This document shows positions 43,893 through 52,919 of a stretch of 64,000 bases of DNA, in pieces. Under the pieces are notes generated by a model. That model was not told the origin of the DNA and made no database searches. It worked only from the letters and a program-made list of their open reading frames with translations. A program made the translations under genes and the position numbers. Source of the stretch: Clostridiales bacterium (GTDB lineage: Bacteria; Bacillota; Clostridia; Peptostreptococcales; Anaerovoracaceae); NCBI GenBank assembly GCA_015258265.1, contig JABZIP010000005.1, forward strand, positions 25,406 to 89,405, written 5' to 3'. The stretch's first letter is position 1, and every line of letters begins with the position of its first letter.

Positions 43893-44320
43893 CTTTCTAC
43901 CTCAAACAGTACTTCATCAAATTGAACCATTTTACCATTTTGGCAACATACATTTTTCACTATCAAATCGTATGGTGCGCATAGTTCATTCATTATTTTC
44001 ATAGCTTCGATAATGCACATAGTATCTCCTTTTGCCACGCGTTTCCCGATTACAGCAAAATCTTCCGCGTCCGGCGCAGGCGCAAGATAAACGGTTCCTA
44101 CCAATATCGCTCGTATTTCCTCGCCGTTTTTTTCAGTTTTATCAGCCTTATCGCCTGTACTCACAGGTATTTCTTCCCTTTCGATGTATACACGCGGTTC
44201 GCTTTTCGCCTCACCCTTTGATAATCGGAGTTTGAAATCGGGGATTTCAAACTCCAATTCTGTCAAAGAATGTTCGCTAAATTGTGTGATTATCTCATGC
44301 AATCTTTTTTGTGCATCCAT
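43886..44320 (-). CDS. accB: biotin carboxyl carrier protein
   Basis: 144 residues. C-terminal biotinyl domain with the biotinylated Lys in IIEAMKIMNELCA; N-terminal LHEIITQFSEHSLTELEFE and a Glu/Lys linker. ATG preceded by CAGGAGTAGG. Confidence 0.95.
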   Translation of the reverse strand: MDAQKRLHEIITQFSEHSLTELEFEIPDFKLRLSKGEAKSEPRVYIEREEIPVSTGDKADKTEKNGEEIRAILVGTVYLAPAPDAEDFAVIGKRVAKGDTMCIIEAMKIMNELCAPYDLIVKNVCCQNGKMVQFDEVLFEVERC

Positions 44321-44323
44321 ATC

Positions 44324-44557
44324 CTACTCCTGCTGGTATTTCTCAACACAAGCAACTATATCTCCCACCGTTTTCATAGCAAACAGCTCATTATCAGGAA
44401 TTTTAATATCGAATTCATCCTCAAGCGACATTACCAGTTCTACCGCATCAAGAGAATCTATTTTTAAGTCGTCCCCTATCAAAGCCTCCGGTGATATTTT
44501 ATCTGCATCACATCTCAAAGTTTCTACCATTACCTTTTTTACTGTCTCAAAAATCAT
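44324..44557 (-). CDS. acpP: acyl carrier protein of the fatty acid operon
   Basis: 77 residues. Phosphopantetheine Ser in KIDSLDAVELVMSLEDEFDIKIPD. First gene of the acc-fab operon, with TTGGAGG before the ATG and a strong promoter upstream. Carries the growing acyl chain for all Fab enzymes encoded downstream. Confidence 0.96.
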   Translation of the reverse strand: MIFETVKKVMVETLRCDADKISPEALIGDDLKIDSLDAVELVMSLEDEFDIKIPDNELFAMKTVGDIVACVEKYQQE

Positions 44558-44600
44558 ATTTAACCTCCAATTTAAATTAAAATATTTTATTTAAATTTTT

Positions 44601-44622
44601 TTATTTAAAAAATTTTAAATAA
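44601..44622 (-). promoter_or_regulatory. AT-rich palindrome in the acpP leader (candidate fatty-acid operator)
   Basis: TTATTTAAAA-N2-TTTTAAATAA, a perfect 10+2+10 palindrome starting about 10 bases after the -10 box. A second, less perfect ATTTAAAT...ATTTAAAT repeat follows toward the ribosome site. Position suits a repressor of the operon, such as the MarR protein at its far end. Confidence 0.5.
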
Positions 44623-44631
44623 TTCTATGTA

Positions 44632-44660
44632 ATAATACTACCGTTTATCCAAAATGTCAA
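44632..44660 (-). promoter_or_regulatory. promoter of the acp-acc-fab operon
   Basis: TTGACA (44660-44655), 17 bases, TATTAT (44637-44632), minus strand. Confidence 0.85.
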
Positions 44661-44673
44661 CTATTTTTTTACA

Positions 44674-44707
44674 AAAAAACTGCTTGGAATTTTCCAAGCA
44701 GTTTTTT
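44674..44707 (-). terminator. terminator after pyruvate:ferredoxin oxidoreductase
   Basis: Arms AAAAAACTGCTTGGAA / TTCCAAGCAGTTTTTT with two-base centre, 50 bases past the stop at 44758. Confidence 0.9.
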
Positions 44708-44757
44708 ATATTAACTTTTGAATATCGGAGTTAAGATTTTTAGTATATAAACTAACT

Positions 44758-47700
44758 TTAAAGTGCACCGTGTTCTGCAAGTCTTTTGTATGTTTCGTAT
44801 CTTTCGTTCGCATATCCCTCCGTCATCTCGAACAGAGTATTTGCTACTTCAGGAAATTCCCTTTCAAGTGAAGAATACCTGACTTGTCCCAATATAAACT
44901 CTTTAAAGTTACCGTTTGGTGCTTTCGAATCCAAGATAAACGGATTTTTGCCTTCTTTCTTGAGGCTAGGATTGTATCTATATAGATTCCAGTATCCTAC
45001 ATCAACCGCATCTTTTATGTTTTCCTGCGCCTTATTCATGCCTTTTTTCAGACCGTGATTGATGCAAGGCGAATAAGCTATTATAAGCGACGGTCCGTCA
45101 TAAGCCTCCGCCTCCAGTATGGCTTTCATAAGCTGGTTTTTATCGGCTCCCATACCTACCTGAGCTACATAAACATAGCCGTACGACATCGCCATTAGTC
45201 CCAAATCCTTCTTTTTGATGCGCTTTCCTGCCGCTGCAAACTTAGCTATCGCTGCGGTCGGTGTCGCCTTTGATGCCTGTCCTCCTGTATTTGAATAAAC
45301 CTCCGTATCAAATACCAGCACATTTATGTTCTCACCGGAAGCAAGCACATGGTCAAGACCGCCATATCCTATGTCATATGCCCAGCCGTCGCCACCAAGC
45401 GCCCAAACTGATTTTTTCACGAGGTAGTCCTCATGCTCTTTAATATCTTTTAGTATTTTTTCAAGCTCTTTGTTTTCGCACTTGTGCTCCGAAATAGCTG
45501 CCATCACAGCTTCGCTCGCCTTGCGGGTTTCCTTACTGTCTTCCTTTTTCTCTATCCAATAAGCAAATGCCGTCTTGAGCTTATCGTCATTCTCACATCC
45601 GAGCGCTATCGCTTCCTGCATACGCTGCTCCAACTTTTCTCGGATATGTTTTACAGCAAGCAACATTCCATAGCCATACTCCGCATTATCCTCAAACAGT
45701 GAATTTGCCCAAGCAGGTCCCTTGCCGTTTTCATCCTGACAGTAAGGCATTGCAGGTGCAGAAGCTCCCCAAATAGAAGAACATCCTGTTGCGTTTGCAA
45801 TTAGCATCCTATCTCCAAATAGCTGCGTTATCAACTTTATATACGGTGTTTCACCACAACCTGCGCACGCACCGGAAAACTCCAAATACGGTTTTACAAA
45901 CTGGCTTCCCTTCACATTTTCCCTGTCAGCCAAGTCCGGTTTTGATTTTACGGTCGTAGCAAACTTCCAATTTTCCGCTTCTTCTTCCATTTCAGCAAGC
46001 GGCTTCATCTCTAGGGCTTTGTTTTTCGCAGGACATATATCGGCACAATTTCCACATCCTGTGCAATCGTGCGCCGACACCTGTATCCTATACTTAAGTC
46101 CTTTCAAATCTTTCCCTGTCGCATCCAACATTGTGAAACTTTCAGGCGCATTTGCAGCTTCGCCCTCATCAAGCAAAAACGGCCTTATTGCAGCATGCGG
46201 ACAGACAAACGAACATTGATTACACTGTATGCAATTTTCGTGATACCATTTTGGTACGCTCACCGCTATTGCCCTCTTTTCGTAAGCGGATGTGCCCGAC
46301 GGGAACGTCCCGTCTTCGCGTTCTGTAAATGTGCTGACAGGTAATTTTTCGCCCTCTTGTCTATTCATCGGAATCAGTACTTCCTCGATAAATTCAGGTA
46401 CGAACTCTTTTTTGCCCGCTTCTTCAGTCGCATTTGCCCATTCTTTTGGAACTTCGATTTTGATTAAGTTTGCAACACCTATATCAACGGCTTTGTAATT
46501 CATGTCAACAATATTTTGACCTTTTTTGCCGTAACTTTTTTCTATACCTTCCTTTAGGTACTTGACCGCATCGTCAATCGGAATTACCTTTGCCAGCTTA
46601 AAGAAGCCCGCTTGCATTATCATATTGATTCTGGTGCCGAGTCCTATCTCGTCCGCATATTTAATTGCGTCGATTACATAAAATTCCGCTTCTTTTTTAG
46701 CAAGCTGTCTTTTTAAAAGCGCAGGCAAGTTTTCCGTGAGCTCTTCTACCGTGCCCCATGTACAGTTAAGTAAGAATGTACCGCCTTTACGCAAGTCGTG
46801 AATCAAATCGTATTGATTTATGTATGCAGGATTGTGGCACGCAACAAAATCCGCACTGTTTATCAAGTATGTGGATTTTATCTTATGTTTTCCAAATCGC
46901 AAATGGGATATTGTAACTCCGCCGGATTTCTTCGAATCGTAAGCAAAGTAACCCTGCGCATTCAAATCGGTTTTGTTTCCGATAATTTTGATAGCCGTCT
47001 TGTTTGCACCTACTGTACCGTCCGAACCTAATCCCCAGAATTTGCATCTTATTGTGCCTTCTTCTTCATGTGCAACGCCTTCTTCAAACGGTAATGATTT
47101 TCCGGTTACATCATCTTCTATTCCCACCGTAAAATCGTTTTTTGTATTTTCGCTTGCAAGATTTTCGTAAACTGCATGTATCATGCCCGGCGTCGTATCC
47201 TTTGAACCCAATCCGTATCTACCTCCAAAAACTGCAGGCGGATTTTCCTGTTCAAACAGAAGCGTTCTAACATCCTGATATAGAGGTTCGCCAAGCGCTC
47301 CCGGCTCCTTTGTTCTGTCCAAAACAGCGATTTTTTTCACCGTCTTCGGCAGCACTTCCATAAAATATTCCTTTACGAAAGGTCTATAAAGCCTTACTTT
47401 TATAAGTCCGACTTTTTCGCCTTTTGCAACCATATGGTTTACTGTTTCTTCTATTGTTTCGCATACCGAACCCATAGCAACTATTATATTTTCAGCATCA
47501 GGCGCACCGACATAATCAAACGGTTTGTAAGATCTGCCCGTAAGCTCGCCAATTTGGTTCATATAATCAAGTACTATTTCCGGCAATGCCTCGTAATATT
47601 TGTTCGCAGATTCCCTAGCTTGGAAGAAAATATCAGGGTTTTGCGCAGTACCTCGAATTACAGGATGTTCAGGATTCAGCGCCCTGTTCCTAAATTCAAG

Positions 47701-48318
47701 AAGGGCTTCTTTGTCCAAAAGTTTTTCGAAATCCGCATAATCTATAACATCTATCTTTTGAATTTCGTGAGATGTTCTGAACCCGTCAAAAAAATGTAAA
47801 AACGGTATTCTGGATTTAATTGACGCAAGATGCGCTATACCTCCAAGATCCATTACTTCCTGAACCGAAGCGGATGCAAGCATAGCAAAACCGGTCTGTC
47901 TTGTTGCCATTACATCCGAATGATCGCCAAATATGCAAAGCGCATGCGTAGCTACAGTTCTTGCAGCAACGTGGAATACCCCCGGCAGTAATTCTCCCGC
48001 CATTTTATACATATTCGGTATCATCAAAAGCAAACCTTGCGATGCTGTAAATGTCGTTGTGAGCGCACCTGCTGCAAGTGAACCGTGAACAGTTCCTGCC
48101 GCACCGCCCTCCGACTGCATTTCAGCTATTCTAACCTTTTGCCCGAATATGTTTTTCTTTCCGTGGGCTGCCCATTCATCTACGGTTTCCGCCATATTAG
48201 ATGATGGCGTTATAGGGTAAATAGCTGCAACATCGGTGAACGCATACGCAACATGTGCCGCTGCGGTATTCCCGTCCATAGTTTGCATATTTCGCTTCTT
48301 TTCTTCGATATTTGACAT
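44758..48318 (-). CDS. nifJ: pyruvate:ferredoxin (flavodoxin) oxidoreductase
   Basis: 1186 residues, the one-chain form. N-terminal thiamine/transketolase-like domain (HVAYAFTDVAAIYPITPSSNMAE), gamma-type domain (CKFWGLGSDGTVGANKTAIKIIG), two ferredoxin clusters (CIQCNQCSFVCPHAAI, CTGCGNCADICPAKN), and a C-terminal thiamine-diphosphate domain (CAGCGETPYIKL, GDGWAYDIGYGGLDHVLA, TEVYSNTGGQASKATP). Turns pyruvate and CoA to acetyl-CoA, CO2 and reduced ferredoxin; supplies acetyl-CoA next to the fatty acid operon. Own promoter, own terminator. Confidence 0.97.
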   Translation of the reverse strand: MSNIEEKKRNMQTMDGNTAAAHVAYAFTDVAAIYPITPSSNMAETVDEWAAHGKKNIFGQKVRIAEMQSEGGAAGTVHGSLAAGALTTTFTASQGLLLMIPNMYKMAGELLPGVFHVAARTVATHALCIFGDHSDVMATRQTGFAMLASASVQEVMDLGGIAHLASIKSRIPFLHFFDGFRTSHEIQKIDVIDYADFEKLLDKEALLEFRNRALNPEHPVIRGTAQNPDIFFQARESANKYYEALPEIVLDYMNQIGELTGRSYKPFDYVGAPDAENIIVAMGSVCETIEETVNHMVAKGEKVGLIKVRLYRPFVKEYFMEVLPKTVKKIAVLDRTKEPGALGEPLYQDVRTLLFEQENPPAVFGGRYGLGSKDTTPGMIHAVYENLASENTKNDFTVGIEDDVTGKSLPFEEGVAHEEEGTIRCKFWGLGSDGTVGANKTAIKIIGNKTDLNAQGYFAYDSKKSGGVTISHLRFGKHKIKSTYLINSADFVACHNPAYINQYDLIHDLRKGGTFLLNCTWGTVEELTENLPALLKRQLAKKEAEFYVIDAIKYADEIGLGTRINMIMQAGFFKLAKVIPIDDAVKYLKEGIEKSYGKKGQNIVDMNYKAVDIGVANLIKIEVPKEWANATEEAGKKEFVPEFIEEVLIPMNRQEGEKLPVSTFTEREDGTFPSGTSAYEKRAIAVSVPKWYHENCIQCNQCSFVCPHAAIRPFLLDEGEAANAPESFTMLDATGKDLKGLKYRIQVSAHDCTGCGNCADICPAKNKALEMKPLAEMEEEAENWKFATTVKSKPDLADRENVKGSQFVKPYLEFSGACAGCGETPYIKLITQLFGDRMLIANATGCSSIWGASAPAMPYCQDENGKGPAWANSLFEDNAEYGYGMLLAVKHIREKLEQRMQEAIALGCENDDKLKTAFAYWIEKKEDSKETRKASEAVMAAISEHKCENKELEKILKDIKEHEDYLVKKSVWALGGDGWAYDIGYGGLDHVLASGENINVLVFDTEVYSNTGGQASKATPTAAIAKFAAAGKRIKKKDLGLMAMSYGYVYVAQVGMGADKNQLMKAILEAEAYDGPSLIIAYSPCINHGLKKGMNKAQENIKDAVDVGYWNLYRYNPSLKKEGKNPFILDSKAPNGNFKEFILGQVRYSSLEREFPEVANTLFEMTEGYANERYETYKRLAEHGAL

Positions 48319-48400
48319 ATCTCCTCCTAATTTTGGTGTTTCTTTTCCCTCTTCCTACATTATTATATACATTAAAAAAATGCTATTCTACACAAAAATA

Positions 48401-48429
48401 ATACTACACCATATAAAGAGCATTGTCAA
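48401..48429 (-). promoter_or_regulatory. promoter of the pyruvate:ferredoxin oxidoreductase gene
   Basis: TTGACA (48429-48424), 17 bases, TAGTAT (48406-48401), minus strand. I see no Rex-box (TTGTTAA...TTAACAA type) nearby. Confidence 0.75.
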
Positions 48430-48449
48430 GATGTATCCACAAAAATACA

Positions 48450-48479
48450 AAACCCTTTGGGTTTATTTCCAAAGGGTTT
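48450..48479 (-). terminator. terminator after the leucine-rich-repeat gene
   Basis: AAACCCTTTGG, 8-base loop, CCAAAGGGTTT then TGTATTTTTG on the minus strand. Confidence 0.85.
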
Positions 48480-48499
48480 AAATTTTTAATTAGCCCGAC

Positions 48500-51328
48500 T
48501 TACTCTTCGTCTTTTCTTCTACCAATAATCATTACCGCTCCCGCAGCTGTCAGCAAAAGACCAAACGCAAAATAAACTTTAAAGCCGTATCCTCCTGTTT
48601 TAGGCAAGATAGCCGCTAGCGGCACATCTTCGTCAATCAAGACATATTCCATAGTTCCGTCAGGTTTCATATGCTTTACATAATTTCCAAGAGGTACTCC
48701 ATTTTCATCTATTACGGTTATCTCGTTTGGACTAGTCGAATCGTTAGGATTCGGAATACTGTTTCTCGAAACCGACGGCCTTGAAGGCGTAGATGGTGTA
48801 CTTGGCGTACTTGGCGTAGGCGTTGTATTTGGAGTTACAGTATCAGGATTTGTAGTATTAGGTTTATCGGCTTCAGGAGTAGTATTATTCGGTTTATCAT
48901 TTCCTGCCGTATTCCCCGGTGTTTTAGGCTCTGAACTTGCAGTGAGTGTAATTGTAAAGCCCTTTTCCTGATTGCCGCTTACCTCAACTTTGTAACCTTC
49001 CAAAGATGCTTTTACAATATATTTGTTCTCTTCTCCATAGCTATCCACCTTAGGTAAAGTTTCTTTGATTTTCCAAAGTCCCGCTTTAGTCAATTCCAGA
49101 TCTTTTAGCTTTACTTCCTTATATTTAGGTATCAACTCACCGTCATCGTTATACTCTTCATTTTCTCTATCTCTTACAACTTGTATCAATGTTGCGTTTA
49201 TCTTTTCCGGCTGCTTATCTGCTGCCAAATCGGAATTGTCGGCATTTTTCCATACTGCATTGACATTTGCATCTATCATTTGTCTTTTGTATACAAATGT
49301 AACTTCAGTCTTTTTGTAGCCGACATCGTACCCGTTGTAATACTCACCATTATACGAAACCTCTTTTACCAGTTCAGTATTTTTAGGATCCAGAGTGATT
49401 TTGTATGTATTATCCGTAGCTGCAAGGTTCTCAGGTGTAGATACTTTAACAAAATCATATCCTGAAACAGTAGGCGGTGTGAATGTTACCCTATCTGCCA
49501 GCTTTAGTTTTGCGACCTCAAACCACTTCGAAACCTCTCCGTTATAATGTCTTGGAGCAAAATAATCTCCGTTCTTTTCACCGCTCGGTGTGTTTCTTGT
49601 CCATGTTCCTCTTACGATACTATCGTTCAAATAATCGCCGTCCGGTAAAGCGCTTCCTTGTTCATCCACAAATTTGAATTCAAGAAATACAGGGTTAAAT
49701 GTGTGCGCAGTTGCTTCACTATCGTCTACTGCATTGTCCGTAACATAATTTCCGTCTTTGTCTACCCTGTACAAAGCCACCTTTTGTACACCATACTCCG
49801 GATACCAGCCTGTATTATCTAAGAAAGTATCCTGATTATACATCCATAGAAGATACTCAGCTTTTCCATAAAGGTATCGTTTTTTGTTCGGATCGTATAT
49901 ATGAAACTTTGTTATCTGCGACGGAAAATTCAAACTTTTCAATAATCCGCCTGCAAATGTTCGGTTAGCCAAATTATCTAAACTTGCATCGAAATTTTTA
50001 TAATCAAAGTTCACATTTTTTAGAGCGGACCTACATACGGAATTGGTTACAGCAAAAACATGGCTGTTATCTTCTTTGAACATTGCATCTTCTCTGGTGT
50101 TATTCTTTACATTGAATCTGTCAATCTTCTCTATCGGATTGCAAGCAAAGGAGGCAACACCGACCGAAGGTACTACTCCGTTGAAATCCAGTTCTGTAAT
50201 CTTGTTAATACCAAATGCCATATCGCCTATATCTTCCAGAGATTCAGGTATAATAAATTTGCCCGCTATACCCAAATTTTTAAATCCCTTATGTGCAATT
50301 GCTTTAATGGTATGCTTTCCCTCAGCATTTTGTGCAAACTCTATTTCCAGCTTTCTTGCGTGTGTATCATCAACAAGAAATGCATAGTTCCCTATATACT
50401 CTACACTTGCAGGGATTACGAGCTTGCCTTGTAACTTGTTGCTACGGAATGCCCCAAGATCTATAACCCTAACATTTGCCGGAATAGTCAGGTTCTCCAA
50501 TTCATTAAAGGCAAATAAATCTGCCGGTATTATTACTCCTTCGATGTCCTCTATTGTTTTGTAACCTAAAATTAAGCCTGTCTTTGTAGGTTTAACCTTG
50601 TCAAAAGTACCCCAATCTACCTCTTTGATCTTATTATTCTGAAACGCTGAAGACCCAATCTTTTCTATATCGTTATTAAAGATAACTTTCTCTATCTTAT
50701 TGTCATAAAAAGCGTGTCTACCCAGTGTTTTTAAGTTTTCCGGAAGGGTAACCGTTCCTCCAACTCCACACATACTAAATGCGTTGTTGTCAATAATTTC
50801 TAGCTTCTTATTCGCACTGAAATCAACCGCTTTAAGTTTTTTGTTTTCGGTAAACGCGGAACTGCTAATTTTCTCAAGACCTTCGTTGAATTTTACTTCA
50901 ACAATATCACACTGTTTAAAAGCTGACGTTCCTGTTCTCTCCATGCTTTCCGGCAATTCCAATATTATGTCTTTTCCTACCAATTTCCCTATAAATGGAT
51001 CTCTACCGTCTCCGTTATAATATACATCTCGTATATTTAATGCGGAATCAAATTTTACTCTTATTACTCCTACATCTTCTTTTGCAACCAGCTCGTTAAA
51101 TCGCTGAGGATTAAAAGCAGTTACCGTTCCGTGGTCGACAGTAATATCCCTGCTGTCAAACACTATAGTTTCTTCCTTCAGCTGCTTTTCAGCTTGCTCC
51201 GATGCCGGAGGCTGAGTTGCTCCTCCTGTGCCCACCTCGGTTTCTGCAAACGCATCTAATGCTCCGATTGGCAGCATTGAGGGTACCAATAGCAATGCCA
51301 TCAGCACTCCTAAAATTCTTTTGCTCAT
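48500..51328 (-). CDS. BspA-like leucine-rich-repeat surface protein with LPKTG anchor
   Basis: 942 residues. Signal peptide (cut after about 28, DAFA|ETEV). A long series of BspA/TpLRR-type repeats (about 100-480; patterns such as IEKVIFNNDIEKIGSSAFQNNKIKEV, FKNLGIAGKFIIPESLEDIGDMAF). Beta-rich modules, then a Cna-B-like domain (about 700-815; NVNAVWKNAD ... IVKASLEGYKVEV). A Pro/Thr/Ser/Asn wall-spanning stretch (TPSTPSTPSTPS), sorting motif LPKTG near 908, a hydrophobic helix and a positive tail (GRRKDEE). Sortase would fix it to peptidoglycan. Likely adhesin or host/matrix-binding protein. No sortase gene in the window. Confidence 0.9.
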   Translation of the reverse strand: MSKRILGVLMALLLVPSMLPIGALDAFAETEVGTGGATQPPASEQAEKQLKEETIVFDSRDITVDHGTVTAFNPQRFNELVAKEDVGVIRVKFDSALNIRDVYYNGDGRDPFIGKLVGKDIILELPESMERTGTSAFKQCDIVEVKFNEGLEKISSSAFTENKKLKAVDFSANKKLEIIDNNAFSMCGVGGTVTLPENLKTLGRHAFYDNKIEKVIFNNDIEKIGSSAFQNNKIKEVDWGTFDKVKPTKTGLILGYKTIEDIEGVIIPADLFAFNELENLTIPANVRVIDLGAFRSNKLQGKLVIPASVEYIGNYAFLVDDTHARKLEIEFAQNAEGKHTIKAIAHKGFKNLGIAGKFIIPESLEDIGDMAFGINKITELDFNGVVPSVGVASFACNPIEKIDRFNVKNNTREDAMFKEDNSHVFAVTNSVCRSALKNVNFDYKNFDASLDNLANRTFAGGLLKSLNFPSQITKFHIYDPNKKRYLYGKAEYLLWMYNQDTFLDNTGWYPEYGVQKVALYRVDKDGNYVTDNAVDDSEATAHTFNPVFLEFKFVDEQGSALPDGDYLNDSIVRGTWTRNTPSGEKNGDYFAPRHYNGEVSKWFEVAKLKLADRVTFTPPTVSGYDFVKVSTPENLAATDNTYKITLDPKNTELVKEVSYNGEYYNGYDVGYKKTEVTFVYKRQMIDANVNAVWKNADNSDLAADKQPEKINATLIQVVRDRENEEYNDDGELIPKYKEVKLKDLELTKAGLWKIKETLPKVDSYGEENKYIVKASLEGYKVEVSGNQEKGFTITLTASSEPKTPGNTAGNDKPNNTTPEADKPNTTNPDTVTPNTTPTPSTPSTPSTPSRPSVSRNSIPNPNDSTSPNEITVIDENGVPLGNYVKHMKPDGTMEYVLIDEDVPLAAILPKTGGYGFKVYFAFGLLLTAAGAVMIIGRRKDEE

Positions 51329-51580
51329 CTTTTTTCTCCTTTGTCAAATTCTTGTTTGTCTTACCTTTTGTATACTGCTTTTTATCAGTACAAACATTCA
51401 ATACATTTTTACCCTTTATTTTATCCACTAAAACAACGGATTTTACTATGTATTTTTAAAAAAACTATTTTATTATATTTTTTTGTTATATCCTAGCTAA
51501 TTAGTGGTACAATTATGACTATGAACAAAAAAATAAACATTATTTGTTTTTTTATAACAAATTTTAAGGAGGGTTTTAAA

Positions 51581-52867
51581 ATGAAAGAATTTAAAGAAAT
51601 GAAATTAGATACGCAGTGTGTACACGGCAATTACAGAGCAAAAGCAGGGGAGCCTCAGGTAATTCCTCTAGTACAAAGCACAACTTTCAGGTACGATACA
51701 TCGGAGGAGCTCGCTAAACTGTTCGACTTGCAAAGTGCTACCCCGTTTTACTCAAGACTCGGAAACCCTACGGTAGACGCTCTTGGAGACAAATTGGCTT
51801 TACTCGAGGGTGGAAGCGCCGGTATTACAACATCTTCAGGTATGTCTGCCGCTTTCATCACAGTTTGCAACCTATGCCAAGCAGGAGATAATATCATCTC
51901 TGCAAGCAATATCTACGGCGGTACTTACAACTTATTCTCGGTTTCTCTAAAGAGACTTGGCATCACTGTTCGATTTGTTGATCAGGATGCAAGCGAAGAA
52001 GAAATTTTGAAGCGCGCTGATGAAAACACAAAAGGTATATTTGCTGAAACGCTTGCTAACCCGGCTCTTTGTGTCTTGGATTTTGATAAATTTGCAAGAA
52101 TCGCTAAGAAAATCGGTGTACCTCTAATCATAGATAACACTCTTGCTACTCCTGCACTTTGCAGACCTATAGAGCACGGTGCGGACATTGTAATTCACTC
52201 AACAACAAAATATGCAGACGGGCACGCAACATCTGTTGGCGGAGCAGTAGTTGAAGCAGGTAAATTTGATTGGTGTGCTTCTGACAAGTTCCCTATGCTT
52301 TCAAAACCTGACGACAGCTACCACGGTCTTTGCTTCGCAGAAGCATTCGGCAGCGTTGCTTTCGTTGTAAGACTTAGAGCTGTAATGCTTAGAGACTTCG
52401 GTACTGCAATGTCTCCAATGAATGCTTTCCTTACAAATCAGGGGCTTCAAACTCTACATGTACGTATGCAAAGACACAGCGAAAACGCTCTTGCTCTTGC
52501 AAAAGTACTCGAAAAACACGACAAGGTTGAATGGGTAAAATATCCCGGTCTGGAAAACGATGCATATCACGAACTTGCTCAAAAATATCTTCCAAACGGT
52601 TCAAGCGGAGTCCTTACATTCTGCATAAAAGGCGGAAGAGAAGCAGGTGATAAATTCCTCTCCGCACTAAACCTTACAAGTTTGGAAATCCACGTAGGTG
52701 AAATCAGAACTGCCGTTTTACAGCCTGCAACTACAACACACAGGCAGCTTTCCGATGAACAGCAACTAAGCGCAGGCATAGAACCCGGTTTAATTCGTGT
52801 TACTGTGGGTATAGAGTCAATAGACGATATTATTGAAGATTTCACTAACGCACTGGCTCAATGCTAA
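51581..52867 (+). CDS. metY: O-acetylhomoserine sulfhydrylase (Cys/Met PLP enzyme)
   Basis: 428 residues from the ATG at 51581, preceded by AAGGAGGGTTTT; an earlier in-frame ATG at 51515 has no site. PLP enzyme of the gamma family: YSRLGNPTVDALGDKLALLEGG, SSGMSAA, ETLANPALCVLDF, IIDNTLATPALCRP, HSTTKYADGHAT with the PLP Lys. C-terminal TTTHRQLSDEQQLSAGIEPGLIRVTVGIE. Makes homocysteine from O-acetylhomoserine and sulfide; a methionine gamma-lyase role is possible but the metA partner supports biosynthesis. No SAM riboswitch or T-box is recognisable in 51329-51580. Confidence 0.88.
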   Translation: MKEFKEMKLDTQCVHGNYRAKAGEPQVIPLVQSTTFRYDTSEELAKLFDLQSATPFYSRLGNPTVDALGDKLALLEGGSAGITTSSGMSAAFITVCNLCQAGDNIISASNIYGGTYNLFSVSLKRLGITVRFVDQDASEEEILKRADENTKGIFAETLANPALCVLDFDKFARIAKKIGVPLIIDNTLATPALCRPIEHGADIVIHSTTKYADGHATSVGGAVVEAGKFDWCASDKFPMLSKPDDSYHGLCFAEAFGSVAFVVRLRAVMLRDFGTAMSPMNAFLTNQGLQTLHVRMQRHSENALALAKVLEKHDKVEWVKYPGLENDAYHELAQKYLPNGSSGVLTFCIKGGREAGDKFLSALNLTSLEIHVGEIRTAVLQPATTTHRQLSDEQQLSAGIEPGLIRVTVGIESIDDIIEDFTNALAQC

Positions 52868-52919
52868 TTTAAAAAAGCTCACGCTTAATGTCTTAAAGTT
52901 TGGAAAATAGGAGAAATTT

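Noticed and set aside
48319..48430. Rex operator before the pyruvate:ferredoxin oxidoreductase gene
   Set aside because: No TTGTGAA/TTGTTAA inverted repeat can be found around the promoter.
51329..51580. Possible SAM riboswitch or T-box before metY
   Set aside because: Sequence is AT-rich without the conserved cores; only about 80 bases of plausible leader, no terminator/antiterminator pair that I can support. The region otherwise holds the unmapped promoters of the divergent surface-protein and metY genes.
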